A stretch of 64,000 bases of DNA from JAWKWH01 sp963669455 (lineage in GTDB: Bacteria; Pseudomonadota; Alphaproteobacteria; Rhizobiales; Rhizobiaceae), in NCBI GenBank assembly GCA_963669455.1, contig OY770026.1, positions 2,232,001 through 2,296,000 on the forward strand, given 5' to 3'. The notes under the pieces were generated by a model. That model did not search any database. It saw only the letters and a program-made list of their open reading frames with translations, and was not told where the DNA came from. A program made the position numbers and the translations under genes. Positions 63,035-64,000 of the stretch are shown piece after piece (the first letter of the stretch is position 1; every line of letters starts with the position of its first letter).

Positions 63035-63313
63035 CATGGGAGGCGGATGCCAAACTGATTGGCAGTCCTTGTAAGCGAGTTTTTGATGAAGAGACGGTGC
63101 GAAAACGCAGGTTAAGCAGCCAATTGGTGCAGCGTCATATGGGCAGACTGCACATTTTGTCTGGGAACGGAATAAACTTGTATCCGTCCGATGTTCTTCA
63201 ATCACCGCCGTTGCGGCATAGTTCTGGTGCTTTTTCAATTTCCACTCCTGTGTTTCAAGGAGCGGCATCAATGCGCATCTTTGCCGCCCCAAAAGGCGGA
63301 ACTCTAACTCTGC

Positions 63314-63378
63314 TAGAATCGATATTCTAAGAGGGTAAATTAACCACTGTCAAGGAAAAAATGGGGGTGATTTAACCC
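63314..63378 (-). promoter_or_regulatory. Strong sigma-70 promoter and operator-like repeats of the minus-strand operon
   Basis: On the minus strand TTGACA (63353-63348), an 18-base spacer and TAGAAT (63329-63324) make a near-consensus promoter with a start near 63317. TAGAATCGATATTCTA (63314-63329) overlaps the -10 as a palindrome. GGGTAAATTAACC (63333-63345) and GGGTGATTTAACCC (63365-63378) form a similar pair 32 bases apart, about three helical turns. The second copy could instead be a short terminator stem for the HTH gene, since six Ts follow it on the minus strand. The promoter is about 410 bases before the membrane-protein gene; a 104-codon frame in the leader is not credible. Confidence 0.6.
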
Positions 63379-63397
63379 TCGAGTCCCAAGGCACCTG

Positions 63398-63826
63398 TTA
63401 ACTCCCCTTGGGAATGAGCCTTAGCTCAACATCGTATCCCATTCCGTTTGCAATTTTTTGTATTGTTCTAAGACTGGGATCGGTAGTGCCGTTTTCAATT
63501 TGCCTTAGGTTTTTAGGATCAATGCCAGTTTTCTTGGCAGCGGCACGTTGGCTTGTTTCAGTCCCTTCGCGCGCACGCACAAACATCGCACCAACGGCTT
63601 TGGCTTCTGCTTCTGCAAATAAGTTATCGTCTTCATTCATAAGGCACGGCTTTTCAAAAACCACACCCGTATTACCGTCAGTTTGAACTATCCACCTGTT
63701 TGGATAGCTATTTATTTTTATATAACTATTTTGAACACTATCTGCATTGATGTCAAACACTGGATCGTCATATCGCCCGTAGGCCTCAACCTCGGCATCT
63801 AAATCCGTAAGATAAGAATCATCCAT
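63398..63826 (-). CDS. HTH (XRE-like) regulator or antitoxin
   Basis: 142 residues. The C-terminal part (about 80-138) is a helix-turn-helix: VRAREGTETSQRAAAKKTGI and NLRQIENGTTDPSLRTIQKIANGMG. The N-terminal part is acidic and beta-rich and could bind a ligand or partner. AT-rich. It overlaps the 3' end of a uracil-phosphoribosyltransferase-like gene by eight bases. It is the best candidate to act at the operator-like repeats just downstream. Could be an antitoxin; no toxin gene is seen. Confidence 0.7.
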   Translation of the reverse strand: MDDSYLTDLDAEVEAYGRYDDPVFDINADSVQNSYIKINSYPNRWIVQTDGNTGVVFEKPCLMNEDDNLFAEAEAKAVGAMFVRAREGTETSQRAAAKKTGIDPKNLRQIENGTTDPSLRTIQKIANGMGYDVELRLIPKGS

Positions 63827-64000
63827 TGTTGGTAGCCTTTAGGTCCACGGTCTCATACACTCGTTCGCCCGTTCGGCCTATGCCGGGGATAACTTCGCGA
63901 TCTTCGTTCAATCCGAATTCGAGCGACGCCGTAACTATTTTCACAGTAGGAAAGTTTTGTAGGAGCTTCTTCACACCCTCGGGCGCGCAGACTATATTTA
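63819..64000 (-). CDS. Uracil phosphoribosyltransferase-like protein, 3' end (partial)
   Basis: The 59 residues encoded up to the window edge read VCAPEGVKKLL...GLNEDREVIPGIGRTGERVYET, matching the C-terminus of UPRTases, where the PGLGDAGDR block binds uracil; here Asp-Ala is replaced by Arg-Thr (PGIGRTGER). That change at the base-binding loop may mean altered specificity. Overlaps the HTH gene by eight bases, so the two are coupled. Start lies outside the window. Confidence 0.7.
   Translation of the reverse strand, partial: NIVCAPEGVKKLLQNFPTVKIVTASLEFGLNEDREVIPGIGRTGERVYETVDLKATNNG

Noticed and set aside
62978..63292. 104-codon minus-strand frame in the leader of the mobilization operon
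   Set aside because: It starts at TTG without a ribosome site, its sequence has no family features, and a hairpin lies across its 3' end; it is better read as untranslated leader.

Overview
The window is chromosomal DNA of an alphaproteobacterium, most likely of the order Hyphomicrobiales (Rhizobiales). The evidence is gene order: ftsB-pdhA-pdhB-pdhC-lpd-lipA-ratA-cinA-ispDF-dusB-ntrBC-ntrYX-trkA-dat-hfq-hflX is the arrangement familiar from Brucella, Rhizobium and marine relatives. A CckA phosphorelay kinase, an alpha-type DksA with one zinc-finger cysteine and a fused IspDF support this. The genus cannot be named from the sequence alone.

Layout. 1-2978: sulfur/thiol operon (cysK 3' part, alaX, sseA, GNAT), convergent with xth. 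3856-5273: NCS2 nucleobase permease and its terminator. 5409-6612: small AT-rich accessory island (34-codon leader ORF, a possibly phospholipase-D-like protein, a membrane protein). 6704-12087: secreted protein, ycjF-ycjX-sixA, dksA, a FliO-like gene. 12182-12683: array of six CTAG-bounded palindromic repeats, with a seventh copy at 47497. 12820-17203: overlapping cckA-VOC-kdsA. 17281-18843: flavin oxidase of foreign appearance. 19227-29593: enolase, ftsB, pyruvate dehydrogenase genes, lipA and ratA. 29579-31275: cinA and ispDF on the minus strand. 31374-31710: MITE-like foldback element. 31786-43273: nitrogen-sensing two-component genes with dusB, trkA, dat, hfq and hflX. 43283-47310: an XRE regulator, and formaldehyde oxidation genes fghA and frmA separated by three unrelated genes. 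47687-53617: carboxylase alpha subunit, an SRPBCC-S2P fusion, ggt and lipB.

53700-63400 is a mobilizable-element module. A MobC-like protein and a relaxase-helicase on the plus strand converge on a minus-strand operon. That operon holds a 490-aa membrane protein, a membrane-anchored trypsin-like protease, a coupling protein split into two separately initiated ORFs, and an accessory protein with a strong internal start. No VirB/T4SS or integrase gene is visible here. At the right edge an HTH gene overlaps the 3' end of a uracil-phosphoribosyltransferase-like gene.

The genes are linked functionally in several places. LipA and LipB supply the lipoyl groups used by PdhB and PdhC, and Lpd reoxidises them. 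NtrB/NtrC and NtrY/NtrX are paired sensors and regulators, with Hfq and HflX downstream. FrmA and FghA form the glutathione-dependent formaldehyde pathway. The least described material is the conjugation module with its protease and split coupling protein, the CTAG palindrome array, and an in-frame 111-bp palindromic insertion in pdhC.
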